This document shows positions 9,076-18,100 of a stretch of DNA of 35,526 nucleotides, one piece after another. The notes beneath the pieces were generated by a model. It did not search any database. It was not told the origin of the DNA and saw only the letters and a list, made by a program, of their open reading frames with translations. Every line of letters starts with the position of its first letter. The stretch's first letter is position 1. This stretch comes from Anaerolineales bacterium (lineage in GTDB: Bacteria; Chloroflexota; Anaerolineae; Anaerolineales; Villigracilaceae). A program made the translations under genes and the position numbers. The stretch is taken from contig JASEHI010000022.1 in the NCBI GenBank assembly GCA_030018695.1, forward strand, positions 1-35,526. The letters are read 5' to 3'.

Positions 9076-10224
9076 CTAATCCCGTTTCAGGATGTGCGTC
9101 ACGATCGTGGACCCGGAGCCGCCGATGTTCTGCGCCATGCCGATGCGCGCCTCCGGGACCTGGGTCGGGCCGCACTCGCCGCGCAGTTGCTGCACCACTT
9201 CAACGATCTGATAGACGCCCGTCGCGCCGACCGGGTGGCCGCGCGCCTTCAATCCGCCGCGCGTGGTGACCGGAACGCGGCCGGTCGGCAGGATCTCGCC
9301 CTCCAGGCCGAGACGCACGCCCTGGCCGCGTTCGGCGAAGCCGCAGGCCTCCAGCGAAAGGGCGGACATGATGGTGAAGGCGTCGTGCAGTTCGAACAAG
9401 TCAATATCCTCGGGACCGACTCCCGCCTGCCGGCAGGCCTCTTGCGCCGAGCGGTACGCGGCGGAGAGGAAGAGCGGGTCCGGGCGGTCGTGGATGGCGA
9501 GCGTGTCGGTGGCGGAGGCGGAACCGGCGACCAGGATGCGGGTCCCGCGCCGCAGCGTTTCGGCCGGCACGAGGTAGAGCGCGGCCGCGCCGTCCCCGAT
9601 CGGCGAGGCGTCAAGCAAATTGATCGGCGTGGCGATCATGGCCGACTTCTCGAAGTCCTCGGCGGTGATCTTCTGGTGCAGGCGGGCAAACGGATTGTGC
9701 ATCGCGTTGGCGTGGGCGGTCACGGCGAACGGGGCGAAGTCGGCGTGCTTCCAGCCGTACTCGTGCATGTAGCGGCGCATGAGCAGGGCGTTCAGGCCGA
9801 CGAACGAGAGACCCATCTCGCCCTCGTAGTCGGCGTCGGCGGCGGTGGCCAGCGCGGCGGTGACCTCGTGCGGGTGGCGGTCGGTCATCTTTTCGACGCC
9901 CATCACCAGCGCGGACTCGAGTTCGCCGCAGGCCACCGCCATCAGCCCGGCGCGCAGCGCGGCCCCGCCGGAGCCGCAGGCGGCGTCTATTTTCACGGAT
10001 TCTATATCTTTCAGCCCGGCGAAATCCGCCGCCAGCGGGGCGAGCAGGTTCTGCCGGTCGAGGATGCCCGACATCATGTTGCCGAGGAAGAGGCCGTCGG
10101 CGCGCTCGCGCCCGGCGTCCATCAGCGCGAGGTGGATGGCTTCCGCCGCGATCTGGCGGAGGGACTTGTCCCACTGTTCGTCTATTTTGGTCTGGCCGAT
10201 GCCGAGGATGGCGACTGGTCGCAT
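9076..10224 (-). CDS. Thiolase-family protein (SCP2/archaeal-type acetyl-CoA acetyltransferase-like)
   Basis: A 382-residue thiolase fold protein. The nucleophilic cysteine is C83 in DAACGSGGAAL. The active-site histidine lies in LKARGHPVGATG, and FELHDAFTIM is characteristic of the SCP2-like and archaeal thiolases. The usual second catalytic cysteine near the C-terminus is replaced by the NIGGSGST type of motif, which is normal for this subfamily. Such proteins condense or cleave acyl-CoA, and in archaea they work with a DUF35 zinc protein; no DUF35 gene is nearby, so the reaction is uncertain. ATG 10224 is chosen because GAAAGG lies 6 nt before it and MRPVAILGIG is the standard N-terminus; the upstream in-frame ATG (10281) adds an unrelated tail. 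Confidence 0.85.
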   Translation of the reverse strand: MRPVAILGIGQTKIDEQWDKSLRQIAAEAIHLALMDAGRERADGLFLGNMMSGILDRQNLLAPLAADFAGLKDIESVKIDAACGSGGAALRAGLMAVACGELESALVMGVEKMTDRHPHEVTAALATAADADYEGEMGLSFVGLNALLMRRYMHEYGWKHADFAPFAVTAHANAMHNPFARLHQKITAEDFEKSAMIATPINLLDASPIGDGAAALYLVPAETLRRGTRILVAGSASATDTLAIHDRPDPLFLSAAYRSAQEACRQAGVGPEDIDLFELHDAFTIMSALSLEACGFAERGQGVRLGLEGEILPTGRVPVTTRGGLKARGHPVGATGVYQIVEVVQQLRGECGPTQVPEARIGMAQNIGGSGSTIVTHILKRD

Positions 10225-10445
10225 GGAAAACCTTTCAACACAACCCCCCAAGAACGGGGGCAGGCGGGCATGAAGTGGCACGAAGGATTTTGATTTGCTG
10301 CCTGGATTTTACCCCATGCGGCTGTCAGGGGCTATCAGGGGTTGGCATGATTATACTGCCGGGAAAGAGGATTTTTGTACCGCTTGACTCCCGCCCCGCA
10401 TTCCTCCATAAGGACTCATCGCTGCCCATTTCGAAGGAGGATGCC

Positions 10446-10736
10446 ATGAAGCGCTCTCGCTGGATTTGGAAGACAACCGTTCTCGCCCTTGCGCTGGTCG
10501 TTCTTGCCGCGCTCCTCGCGCGGCCGGCCGCCGCGGACGATGAATTTCCCCAGAAGAACGCCTGGACGCGCGCCACGCCCTCGGTCGTCCGGGTAGATGC
10601 GGCGGAACAGGGGCAGGGCGAGGATTTCCGGCAGGTGGATCACTGGAATCTCTCCGAGGAATATCAGGCTTCCCCCAATTCTCTTTCAGGGATGTGGACC
10701 GGTTTCTCCCTGCCCAATTCGAGCGAGCGCTGGTAA
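10446..10736 (+). CDS. Small secreted protein, possibly 3' truncated
   Basis: A 96-residue ORF with an excellent AAGGAGG (10434-10440) 5 nt before the ATG. The N-terminus is a clear signal peptide (MKRSRWIWK, a hydrophobic run, then ARPAAA). The mature part, about 65 residues, is unrecognised. It runs convergently into the 3' end of proC and overlaps it by about 70 nt, so the last 25 residues are antisense to proC. A strong start together with an end inside a conserved neighbour suggests the original 3' part was lost and replaced near 10660, but a genuine short protein cannot be excluded. An upstream in-frame ATG (10275) has no ribosome binding site. Confidence 0.5.
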   Translation: MKRSRWIWKTTVLALALVVLAALLARPAAADDEFPQKNAWTRATPSVVRVDAAEQGQGEDFRQVDHWNLSEEYQASPNSLSGMWTGFSLPNSSERW

Positions 10737-11527
10737 GCGGCCCAGATGGCGCGCGAGATGGCCGTCCGGAAACCGGCTTTCTCGAGATAATACAGCGCCT
10801 CCGCCGAGGTCCCGCCCGGCGAGGTGACCTGGTTCCTGAGCGCCGCCACGTGGACCCCGCTCTGTTTGTTGACGACTTCGTAATAATCCACCGCGCCGCG
10901 CAGGGTCTGCACCACCAATCGCTCGGAGATGTGACGCGGGAAACCCATGTGCACCCCGGCGTCTATCATGGCTTCCATGAAAATGAAAGCATAGGCCGGA
11001 CCGGTGCCGGAGAGGGCGGTTGCCATGTCGAGGTAGGATTCGTCGTCCACCATCACTTCCTCGCCGAACGCGCCCAGGATGGCGTGGGCGGTCTCCTTCT
11101 GCGCCGCGCTGACTGATGGAGCAGCCATCCAGACAGTGATCCCCTTCCCAATCTGCGCCGGAGTATTAGGCATCGAACGGACAACGGCCTGGTGAGCCAA
11201 CCCCTGGCTGATCTTCTCGATGGTCGCTCCGGCAACTATGGATAATACCAGCGACCGAGACGGGATAGCGCCCTTCAGGCTGTGCAAGACCTCGGTCAGC
11301 CGCTGAGGCTTGACCGAGAGCACGGCCACGTCTGCAGCAGCGACGGCGGCGGGGTTGTCGGTAAAAGGCTGGATGCCGTATTTCTGCTGGAGTTCATCCA
11401 CACGCTCGCGGCGCACATCGGCGGCATGGATCGCCTCCGGGGAGGCCAATCCGCCGCGCAGCAGGCTGGCGATCATGGCCTCGCCCATCGCGCCGGAACC
11501 GATAAATGTAATTTTTTGTGAAAGCAT
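10664..11527 (-). CDS. proC: Pyrroline-5-carboxylate reductase
   Basis: A 287-residue enzyme that reduces 1-pyrroline-5-carboxylate to proline with NAD(P)H in the cytoplasm. The Rossmann motif is ITFIGSGAMGEAM at the N-terminus. The family signature is complete: VRSMPNTPAQIGKG, then ALSGTGPAYAF, and the dimerisation-domain signature with QVTSPGGTSAEAL near the C-terminus. Length is normal. The start at 11527 has AGGAAGG about 5 nt upstream; the longer open frame to 11785 crosses a terminator and the SRP RNA and is not coding. A TATAAT box (11592-11597, minus strand) just past the ffs terminator is the likely -10, with a poor -35. No terminator is visible after the stop, where the convergent secreted ORF overlaps. 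Confidence 0.93.
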   Translation of the reverse strand: MLSQKITFIGSGAMGEAMIASLLRGGLASPEAIHAADVRRERVDELQQKYGIQPFTDNPAAVAAADVAVLSVKPQRLTEVLHSLKGAIPSRSLVLSIVAGATIEKISQGLAHQAVVRSMPNTPAQIGKGITVWMAAPSVSAAQKETAHAILGAFGEEVMVDDESYLDMATALSGTGPAYAFIFMEAMIDAGVHMGFPRHISERLVVQTLRGAVDYYEVVNKQSGVHVAALRNQVTSPGGTSAEALYYLEKAGFRTAISRAIWAAYQRSLELGREKPVHIPERELGEA

Positions 11528-11609
11528 AAGTACCTTCCTGTTGCTAATTATGAGAAATTCTAAGACTGTTGAGAATTCAAGTAGCTCCCGCATTATACTG
11601 TGCTGCAAT

Positions 11610-11633
11610 AAAAAAAGGGCGGTCGCGCCGCCC
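11610..11633 (-). terminator. Intrinsic terminator of the SRP RNA gene
   Basis: On the minus strand, GGGCGG (11633-11628) pairs with CCGCCC (11622-11617) around a 5-nt loop and is followed by seven Ts (11616-11610). It lies between ffs and proC and ends the ffs transcript. Confidence 0.85.
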
Positions 11634-11682
11634 GTTACTCCTGTTCTATAATGATGAGACCGGCGGCCAGGCCGAGCAGGAA

Positions 11683-11780
11683 TCGTATCCAGCGCGGCCC
11701 GGAGACACTTCTTTACCGCTGCTGCCTCTCGGCCCTGACGGGGTTCGCAAGGCTCCGCCGCGCCGCACCCACCCGAACGC
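11683..11780 (-). ncRNA. ffs: Small signal recognition particle RNA (4.5S type)
   Basis: The minus strand carries the diagnostic apical domain IV: GTCAGG, GCC, tetraloop GAGA, GGC, AGCAGC (11739-11719 read backwards). It is preceded by the conserved GCGAACC. Beyond it, GCGCGGC and CGGAG on the 5' side (about 11769-11751) pair with CTCCGGGCCGCGC on the 3' side (11704-11690), giving the long closing helix of the Alu-less bacterial RNA. Size is about 95 nt. It binds Ffh and targets membrane and secreted proteins to the translocon. Exact ends are estimated from the helix and promoter; the 3' end may run closer to the terminator at 11610-11633 before processing. Confidence 0.85.
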
Positions 11781-11784
11781 CGCA

Positions 11785-11813
11785 AGCATGCCCGATGTAA
11801 GAGGGGCTGTCAA
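11785..11813 (-). promoter_or_regulatory. Sigma-70 promoter of ffs
   Basis: On the minus strand a perfect -35 TTGACA (11813-11808) is followed by a 17-nt spacer and a weaker -10 CATGCT (11790-11785). Transcription would start near 11778, at the 5' end of the predicted SRP RNA. Confidence 0.6.
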
Positions 11814-11841
11814 CAGGCGTGGAATTGTCACAGATTTGTCA

Positions 11842-11870
11842 TTGACCCACGCGCCACTTGGGGTTAAAAT
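11842..11870 (+). promoter_or_regulatory. Sigma-70 promoter of the giant surface-protein gene
   Basis: TTGACC (11842-11847), a 17-nt spacer and TAAAAT (11865-11870) form a good housekeeping promoter, divergent from that of ffs. The start near 11877 leaves a leader of about 300 nt before the ATG at 12184. The leader contains self-complementary segments (for example GGTCGCTA near 11924 with TAGCG and CGACC near 11971) and the nested palindrome at 12009-12150. Confidence 0.6.
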
Positions 11871-12008
11871 AGGATAAGTTAATCTCCCACAATACGGATG
11901 CGATGACTCGGCGCCTGGGGATGGTCGCTAGCCCGCTCGGGCAAGGCGCTGGCGAGCAAATAGCGAAACCGACCGTATAGGTTTTGTTATTTTTGTTTCT
12001 AGCCACCT

Positions 12009-12150
12009 GACACTTTTCGACGAGACGGTTCGATGGTCGAGTAGCCGGGGTTTGCGGCGTATCGAGACCGAGAATCGCCACCCAACGGGGTCTCGATACG
12101 GCAAAAATCGCCTACTCGACCGCCGTTGGGCTGATGAATTCAAAAGTGTC
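12009..12150. repeat. Nested palindromic element (REP pair or MITE-like) in the leader
   Basis: Three inverted-repeat pairs are nested around one centre: GACACTTTT (12009-12017) with AAAAGTGTC (12142-12150); GGTCGAGTAG (12035-12044) with CTACTCGACC (12112-12121); and GTATCGAGACC (12059-12069) with GGTCTCGATAC (12089-12099). The inner two pairs form two inverted copies of a ~35-nt unit running from GGTCGAGTAG to GTATCGAGACC, like a pair of REP sequences. No clear target duplication flanks it. It ends 33 nt before the start codon of the giant gene. Confidence 0.75.
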
Positions 12151-12183
12151 GGGCAGCAAGTTTCTATTTCGGGAGAAGAGACC

Positions 12184-15100
12184 ATGCTATCCTGTCGCGG
12201 CAATTCCCCAGTCCATTGGCTGTTGACGACGGGCCTGATTGCTGTTTTCATCCTCTCGCTTTTCACAGAGGTTAATACCGCTCCCGTTTCCGCGGCACCA
12301 GAGCCAAAAGAGGCGCAGACTCCCCTTCATGCAACCTTACCTGCGATTTCATTGAACGTCCCCGCCACCTATATGGTTGGTGAGGACGTGTCTTTTACAG
12401 TGACCTTCGATAACCCGGACTCCAGCCCGGATACCGGTTACGGCCCGTTCATAGACCTGCTCATTGACACCACCGGCACGGATGGCCTTTATCCGGGTGT
12501 GCCAGCCGCTAACGCATATGACGGGCTGGGCCAGACGACCATTACAGCCTCTTATCTGGGGGTGGCCATTACCGGCGGGGACTTGGTCGTACAGCAGTTC
12601 GGCAGTACCGGCGTGCTGACACATCCCTGGGTGCGAAATAATACCGGCGCGTATGTCACCGTGAACGGGACGCCCGGCGATAAACTTGTCTCCATACGCC
12701 TGCCGTTCGGTTCGTTCACGCCGCTGCAGCCTGCCGCGACCGTGAACGTGACGGTGGACATGAGCAACCTGGCCGACGTTGGAACCCCGCTCATCGTTCA
12801 AGCGCGCGGCGGTTACGAGTTCGGTTATACACCCCTGGACGATTGGTGCTGCGGCGATGCAGCCTGGCCTGCTGCTGTCACCGGCTGGACGAGCGATTCT
12901 GTGACCCCCAGCCTGTTCACACTTTCCAAAGCCTACAGCGGTCCGGAAAATGAAACTGCCACCGGTGCCAACTTCCCTCGCCAGTACACCATCACCGTGG
13001 ACATCGCCAATGGGCAGACGATCACATCTTTGAATGTGATGGACACCCTGCCGAACAACATGCAGTACCTCAGCCTGGGGAGTACCACCCCAGCCTACAA
13101 CTCAGCAACACAACCAAGCACCTCCACGCCCGGAGGCACACTGACGGTGGTCTTCAACAGCGTCACCGGCGGGGCAACGACCAGCGATGTGGTTGTGTCG
13201 TTCAATTTCTATATTCCTCGCGACGACACCACACCTGCCCGCATTATTGACCCTGTGACCGGGGACGATGTCACCTCCTGCAACAACGCCTCCGTTTCCG
13301 GGTCATGGACACCGATTGATCCACGCGACATCGGCGGAGTGCAGGTCATCGATCCTGCTGGCTGTGAGCATACCCTGACGGATAAATCCATCGCTATTCA
13401 GAAAGGTGTAGAGGTCGTCCCTGGTACAGGAGGAGGACCTTTGTTTGACCAGCCCAAACCGGGTGCGGTGTTGGAATACAGCCTGGATTTCCAGGTCTCG
13501 GATTTCTTTGTCTTCGACAGCCTGATCCTCGACGATTTGATCTCCGACGGCCAGCATGTCCTCTCGACGTTTACCCCGGCGATGGTAGTCAATGGGAACG
13601 GTTTCACGTTGGCAAGTTCTGCCATTGACGGAGCCAATTTCGATGTCACCTGCAACTACACCGGCGGGCCTGGCGTCGAATGCGATGGGGACAACCCGGC
13701 TGCCAACGATGGGACTACTAGTTTAGTCGTTCGTGTTTCAAACGAACTCATCCGCCGGGCAACCGAGCTCGCCCCCGGCGCGGCTCGCAACCATGTCGCT
13801 GCCGGCCGCCTGCTGGGCGGCTGCGTGCCGCTGGGAGGCAGCGCCAGCCCTGACTGCAGCACGTATGACAATGACGGGACGACTGTCACGATTACCTTCC
13901 GAACCATCGTATTGGAGGACTTTGCTGATGATTATCCCTCCGGTGACACCAGCGTTGACCAGGGCGATGAACTCGAAAATGATGTGACATTGACGGGCTC
14001 GTTATTGAACACTCTCACCTTCGCCTCCCAAGGGACAACCGAGGCGGATGACAGCAGCGCCTCGGTCAACATTCCGCGCGGTGAATTGACGAAAACCGTT
14101 TATGCCGTCAATGGCAGCACGGTATTTTCCACACCTGTGCATGTCAGACCGGGCGATACGGTTACTTACCGCTTGACCTATGTCCTGCCGACCAGCGACG
14201 TGGAAGACCTGAGTTTCGAGGATTACCTGCCCCTGCCGGTCTTCCACGTGGACGACCCGGACGAGGACGGCGCTCCCAATGCCTGGACATTCGACCTGAC
14301 CGTGAGCAGTGCCGTCCCGGCTGCCGGCGTGGCAAAATTCGGCCCGTCCGACACATTCTATGCTTATTCCAGTATTCCTCCTGCAATTTCGACCAATGCT
14401 GCCAACAACCGCCTCACCTTTACCTACGGCGACTACGATGATATCCTCGACCAGACAACGACCGTTGACCTGCTCTTCACGCTGGCCGTTTCGGATGACC
14501 CCTTTGCCGATGGCTTGGTCCTGACGAACGAAGCCCATGCAATCGAAGGTTCCACCAACGCCGGCGCGTCAGACGACACTGCAATCGTTCAGCTCATCTT
14601 AGACGAGCCGGTGCTGGTCTCCAACAAAGGCATCGTCTGGACCGATAACCAGTTTGCCGTATTCAATCCAATTCCAACCGGACCGGTCGTATTCCAACCC
14701 CCCGCAAGTGTCCCGCGCTGGCCCGGCCTCATCAACTCGACCAACCTGGCAGCCACTCCCATTGACAGTGATGTGACCGGCGTGGATGCAGCCGATATTG
14801 TCACCTTTGCCATCGTCATCGAGAACCGGGGTCACAGCACCCGCGGCGCGTTCGACATCACCCTGACCGATACCCTGCCAGCCCAGTTCCAGATTCCGGG
14901 CGGCGGGCTGAACCTGCAAATCTATTATGGCGATGGCACCGGCCCGGTCAGTTACACTTACAACCCCAGCGGCGGCGCCTGTACCGGCACCTGGCCGGGC
15001 GATCCCTGCGGCCCGGATGGCGTTTCCGGCACGCCCGATGACCTGTTCGGCGATGGCATCCAACTCGTGGACCCGGATCCCGACCACGGTGCCTGCCAGG

Positions 15101-18100
15101 TCGTAGACCCGGTCAACGGGCGGAATATCATTGTCATCACCTATGACTTGGAACTCAGGGGTGACGTCCCACCCGGCATGATCACCAACACCTCCACTTT
15201 GACGCGTTATGCAGGGACGGAAGGGGGGCCGAACCATGTCCCAACGCCTTCGCCGATCCATGATACTGCCAGTGCGACCGTGGCCAACAATGTCACTGAC
15301 AAGATCCTCGTCTCCTCCGAGATCGTCAACGCGGTCAACGAGAATGGCGAGGTGGTCATCGGTGAACTCGTCACTTATCGCGTTATCCTCACCATTCAAG
15401 AGGGCGAGACTCCCAATGCCACCCTGGTGGATATTGTAGACGGCGGCCTGGCGTTCGTGGACTGCAACAGCGTGACGCGTTTCTCGTCCGCCCTGACGAC
15501 CACCTACGGCGCAGGCGATTTCAGCGACATGTGCAACGATGGGACTGCCGTGCCCTTTAATCCCATCATCAGCAGCAGCGGCCAGACCATCACCTTCGAC
15601 CTGGGGACGATCACCAACTCGGATACGAATAACGCGGTTGATGAAGTCCTGACGTTCGAATACAGCGTCGTGACCCTGAACCTGTATGCCAACCAGGCCG
15701 GCACATTGCTCAACAACACGGCCACCCTCGCCTGGAGCGGCGGCCCATACGGTGTCAGCGGCAGCGTCAGCGACTCAGCCGAGAACGTGACCGTGATCGA
15801 ACCGGCAGTCACTACCGATAAAACTGCCCTACCCACCACCACCGATGCGGGGAATATCGTCACCTTCACGATCGTCTTCTCCAACTCCAGCGCGGCCGAG
15901 GCCTTCGACATCGCCTGGTCGGATACCGTCCCGGCTGATATGACCTATCAAGCCGGCACCCTGGCCTTCGGCGCCTGCCCGGCCACAACTGAGACGGTCA
16001 ACGAGGCGGGCGCCCCCCTCCTCACGGCTACCATCTCCGACCTGAACGTGGGCGAGACATGCATCCTGACTTTCGATGCTCAGGTGAATTATTCGGTCAC
16101 ACCGGGCTACGTCATTACCAACACGGCTGAGACGCGCTGGACCAGCCTGCCGGGTGCGATAACAGACCGCTCCGTCTACAACACCGAATCGGACGAGCGC
16201 ACCGGCGAGGACGGCTTCCCCGGCCTCGGCGTGGTGGACGATTACCGGGGTACAGATAGCGCCACGGTCACGATCAATAACACCACCTCCAGCAAGTACC
16301 TGTTTGCCACCTCCGAAGCCCACACAGGGGTCGTCGGCGGCACCGAGCGTGTGACCATTGGCGAGATCGTGCGCTACCGCCTGGTAGTGACGATCCCCGA
16401 AGGCACCAGCCCGAATTTCCAGGTACGTGATTATTTACCAACCGGTCTGACCTTCCTGAATGACAGCACTGCCAAAGCCGCCTTTGTCTCCAACGGCGCG
16501 GGGATGACCTCCAGCGGTTATGGCACGCTGCCCGTGCCCGGAATCACCGACCCGGATTGTTTCCTCACCGGCAACTCCGCGGATGGCACGAACCCGGCCA
16601 TCCCCGCTGCCTGCTCGGCCTTGGCCGACAACAATGTAGGTAGTACGAACAGCACTTCGACAAACACCGACACTTACGATACCGGCAGCGATCCCTACTT
16701 CAAACTCGGTACTCTGGGTAATAATGACAGCGACGCAGATGCTGAATACGTAATCATCGAGTTCAATGTCCTTGTGGATAACACAACCACTGGGAGCAAT
16801 GACGCTGGTGATTATCGTACAAACTCTTTCATCGTTTACATCAATGGTTTACAAAATGGCTCTCAGTCCAATAATGTTACCGTACGCATCGCTGAGCCAT
16901 TGTTGACCCTCACCAAGGCCTCGGCAATTGATCCCAGTCAGGATGCCGGCGACACGGTCACTTATACATTGACCATCTCTGCTGCCTCTGGAGTCGACCG
17001 CGCCACGGCATTCGACCTGTCGCTTACGGATGCACTGGATACCAATCTCAGCCCCGTTTCGGCTGTCATTACCAGCGCCACCCAGACCAGTCCCTGCGTG
17101 GGCAATGGCGGTGGAACGACTCCCTTCACGAGCAGCATATCGCTTGTTGACCAAAATGTTACCCTGAATGCCTCCTGTCTCGACCCGGGCCGGAATATCG
17201 TAGCGACGATTACAGCCACGGTCGTCAATTCTGTGGTCGTGCCCTCGACCATCCCCAACACAGCCTACCTGACCTGGACCAGCCTGCCCGGCGACTACGG
17301 CACGACCAGCAACCCGACCGGCTCCCAGGTCACGGGCGCGCCCGGCACGGGTACCGGCGAACGGACCGGATCCGGGGTCGCTCCGAACGATTACACCTCC
17401 TCCTCCAGCGGACCGGTCGTCCTGGCCTCACCGGCCGTGGACAAGCGCGATCCCTCGCCAACAGCGTACACCATCGGCCAGACGGTCACCTACGACATCT
17501 GGGTGACCCTGCCCGAAGGCGTGACCCAGAGCCTGGTCGTGATAGACAACATCCCCTCGGGCATAAATACCGATGGGCGGACACGCGGCTTGAAGTATGT
17601 CAGTTACTCGGTCCTGACCAGCGACCCCAGCCTGGCCGCAGATTACAATGGTTCACCTCTCGTACCTGATTTTTCCTGCGCCGGGACGTGCAGCACAGGC
17701 GATGATATTACCCTGACCTTCGGGAATGTCACCACGACAGCGGATAACATCACCAATAACAACACTTTCATCGTCCGCGTGAGACTGCTGGTGGAGAATG
17801 TCAGCGGCAACCAGGACATCCTCACGCCGAATGCTGATTACCCGACCAGCCTGACCAACCGGGCCACCATTACCTACACCGGCGGGGGCAGCACCAATAT
17901 CGCCGCGGCCATCACGGTCATCGAGGCGCGCATCACCACCACGAAGTCCGTCAATCCAACCACCAGCGTCCAGGCGGGTGAAACACTCACGTATACAGTG
18001 CGCTTCACCAATACCGGTCACAGCACTGCCTACGAAGTGACCGCACTGGATACACTGGCGCAGGGAGTGGTTTATGGTGCTTTAGTTTATTGCCGCGACC

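Noticed and set aside
9094-10293. 399-codon plus-strand ORF antisense to the thiolase
   Set aside because: It mirrors a GC-rich gene with conserved thiolase motifs; its composition (Gly/Arg/Val/His runs) is typical of an antisense shadow.
11527-11785. N-terminal extension of proC
   Set aside because: It would translate the SRP RNA and its terminator; the ATG at 11527 has a proper binding site and the canonical N-terminus.
11880-12000. Riboswitch (for example c-di-GMP class) in the giant gene's leader
   Set aside because: The leader can fold, but I could not match the conserved core of any riboswitch family; kept only as a structured leader.
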